Assembly: GCA_013399015.1 (NCBI GenBank)
Contig: VWZX01004918.1
Location: forward strand, 887,369 to 951,368
DNA: 64,000 nucleotides
Reading direction: 5' to 3'
Source of the DNA: Galbula dea
Lineage: Eukaryota > Chordata > Aves > Piciformes > Galbulidae
A model generated the notes under the pieces. It made no database searches. It saw only the letters and a list, made by a program, of their open reading frames with translations, and had not been told where the DNA came from. Position numbers and translations under genes: made by a program. Positions 62,739-64,000 of the stretch are shown here, piece by piece. Every line of letters starts with the position of its first letter. Position 1 is the stretch's first letter.

Positions 62739-63613
62739 ACTTTTTTGCCTCCCTATACATCTACTCTGCAAAATGTAGCAAGGACAAAAATTAATGCATT
62801 TGCACATCTATTTCTAAGCTCTGTTGATGTGTCTGAAAAAGCCTGGGTTTGAAATAGAACAAATATATAATCAGAGCAATTGTTAACCAATGAGGTTTTG
62901 GAGACCCAAATATCCAGATCAATCAAACCAGAATTCCCTGGCTGTTAAGAATGGCTCTGATGGAGCAAGGCAAATCACACCTGGGGAAAATACACTGAGA
63001 AGCTGAGACTTCACCTTTCTCACTCTGCCCCTAAATATCTGGTACAACAGATTTGTGTCTTATGGTAAATGTTTTAGCATCCTATATACACCAATTCTGC
63101 CAGGATTTCAATCCTTATTTTTCACATCCTGTTATCCACACAAGGAGGCTGACACAAGGGGATAAAGTCTTTCCCAACCTTGCCAAAGGTGGTGAGAGAA
63201 TCACTTTGAATGTTATTATTGGTGAAAGAAACAATCCTATTGAAATAGTTTAAGTATCAAATGTTGACAAAGTTATGAAATGGTATAAATAGCTTTATTG
63301 TTTACTGAGTATCCTTGCCTGCAGTTGCTCCAAGTTCATTTGTCTGCACACAGATGTGCATTACGCACCCAGGAGGAAAGAAGACAAAGACTTTTTTTTC
63401 CCCTTATTTTGCTTGTTCTTGTATGGGGAGAGAAAACGTGACCTCTGGCATGCTGAAGAGCACAGAGCAAAAGGCAGATGTGAAGCTCACTCTCCTGATT
63501 TCCTCCCTCTCAAATTCTCTTTTCACCCCATTACACCTTCTTCTGAAAAACACACCTTGTGAGTGTGCTGCTGCAGTCACTGGAGCTCTTTCTCCCCTCT
63601 CCTTTAGACCCTA

Positions 63614-64000
63614 TAGAATCATTAAAGTCGGAAAAGACCTCTAAGATCATGTCCAACCATTAAACTATCACCACCATGCCACTAAGCCATGTCCCTTAGT
63701 ACCACATAATATACTTTTTAAACATCTCCAGTGATGGTAACTCCACCACTGCCCTGGGCAGCCTGGGCCAATGCCTAACAACTCTTAATTTTTCCTGATC
63801 TCCAATCTAAAGCTCCCCTGGTGCAATCTGAGGCCATTTCATCTTGTCCTCTCACTGGTAACCCAGGAGAAGAGACCAAGACCCATCTCACTACAACCTC
63901 CTTTCAGGTAGTTGTAGAGAGAGCTAAAGTCTCCCCTGAGCCTCCTCTTCCTTAGACTAAACAACTAACTTCCTCAGACTAACTAACCTCAGGTGCTCCT
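63614..64000 (-). mobile_element. CR1 LINE fragment (reverse), runs off window
   Basis: TAGAATCATTAAAGTCGG, GACCTCTAAGATCATGTCC, CACCACCATGCCACTAAGCC and ATCTCCAGTGATGGTAACTC, through CAACCTCCTTTCAGGTAGTT and into the ORF2 end. It has the same block order as 17409-17728 and continues past the window edge, so its length is unknown. Confidence 0.93.

Larger units (their letters stand above)
30248..64000 (+). other. NRXN1: NRXN1 last intron (incomplete, at least 33.7 kb)
   Basis: Everything after the stalk exon is intron; the final exon encoding the membrane segment is not reached. It holds 13 clear CR1 fragments plus one doubtful one, dense between 38.5 and 44.6 kb and absent between 44.6 and 55.4 kb, together with microsatellites, homopolymer runs and hairpins listed separately. 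I see no other exon. If the donor at 30248 is not used, the frame continues 14 codons to a TGA at 30290-30292. Confidence 0.88.

Noticed and set aside
1..64000. Excess of CR1 fragments in the sense orientation of NRXN1 (about 15 or 16 versus 8 or 9)
   Set aside because: The numbers are too small to call a bias, and several short tails are of uncertain extent.
30248..64000. Possible internal promoter for a short neurexin form in the last intron
   Set aside because: I see no CpG-rich block, first-exon-like open frame with signal peptide and donor, or other promoter sign that would support it.

Overview
The window is ordinary nuclear DNA of a vertebrate, most probably a bird. Three coding exons match neurexin-1 (NRXN1), and almost all recognisable repeats are fragments of CR1 LINEs, many ending in the ATTCTRTG-type 3' tail typical of bird CR1. 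I see no SINEs, no CpG island, and no bacterial-style gene organisation. Base composition is AT-rich. The species cannot be named from this sequence alone.

Layout. NRXN1 lies on the + strand. 1-5346 is the 3' part of an intron. 5347-5518 is a 172-nt exon from the sixth LNS (laminin G-like) domain. 5519-28363 is a 22.8-kb intron. 28364-28453 is the 90-nt alternative exon of splice site 4 (SS4). 28454-29927 is a short 1.47-kb intron, very AT-rich after the SS4 exon. 29928-30247 is a 320-nt exon that completes LNS6 and starts the Ser/Thr-rich stalk. 30248 to the window end is intron, at least 33.7 kb; the last exon (membrane segment and cytoplasmic tail) is not in the window. Coding DNA totals 582 nt, under 1% of the window.

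How the parts work together. The exons join in frame as phase 1, then phase 1, then phase 0. Including or skipping the SS4 exon therefore keeps the frame and only adds or removes 30 residues in the LNS6 ligand-binding surface. The most interesting part of the window is the SS4 splicing neighbourhood (about 28.3-29.0 kb). It has a purine-containing, palindromic 3' splice site, a better-looking decoy acceptor 36 nt upstream that would lead to a stop codon, a weak 5' splice site, a dense TAAA/TTAA cluster downstream that fits the known SAM68/SLM control of this exon, and a perfect 12-bp inverted repeat spanning 263 nt of the downstream intron.

The rest is intron with about two dozen dead CR1 fragments on both strands, one much older LINE relic on the minus strand near 13.2-13.5 kb, a few microsatellites and homopolymer runs, a perfect 36-bp tandem duplication, and several perfect hairpins. 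I found no independent gene, RNA gene, CRISPR array or intact mobile element. Apart from those covering the three exons or pieces of CR1, the open reading frames are no longer than chance would give, or only slightly so.
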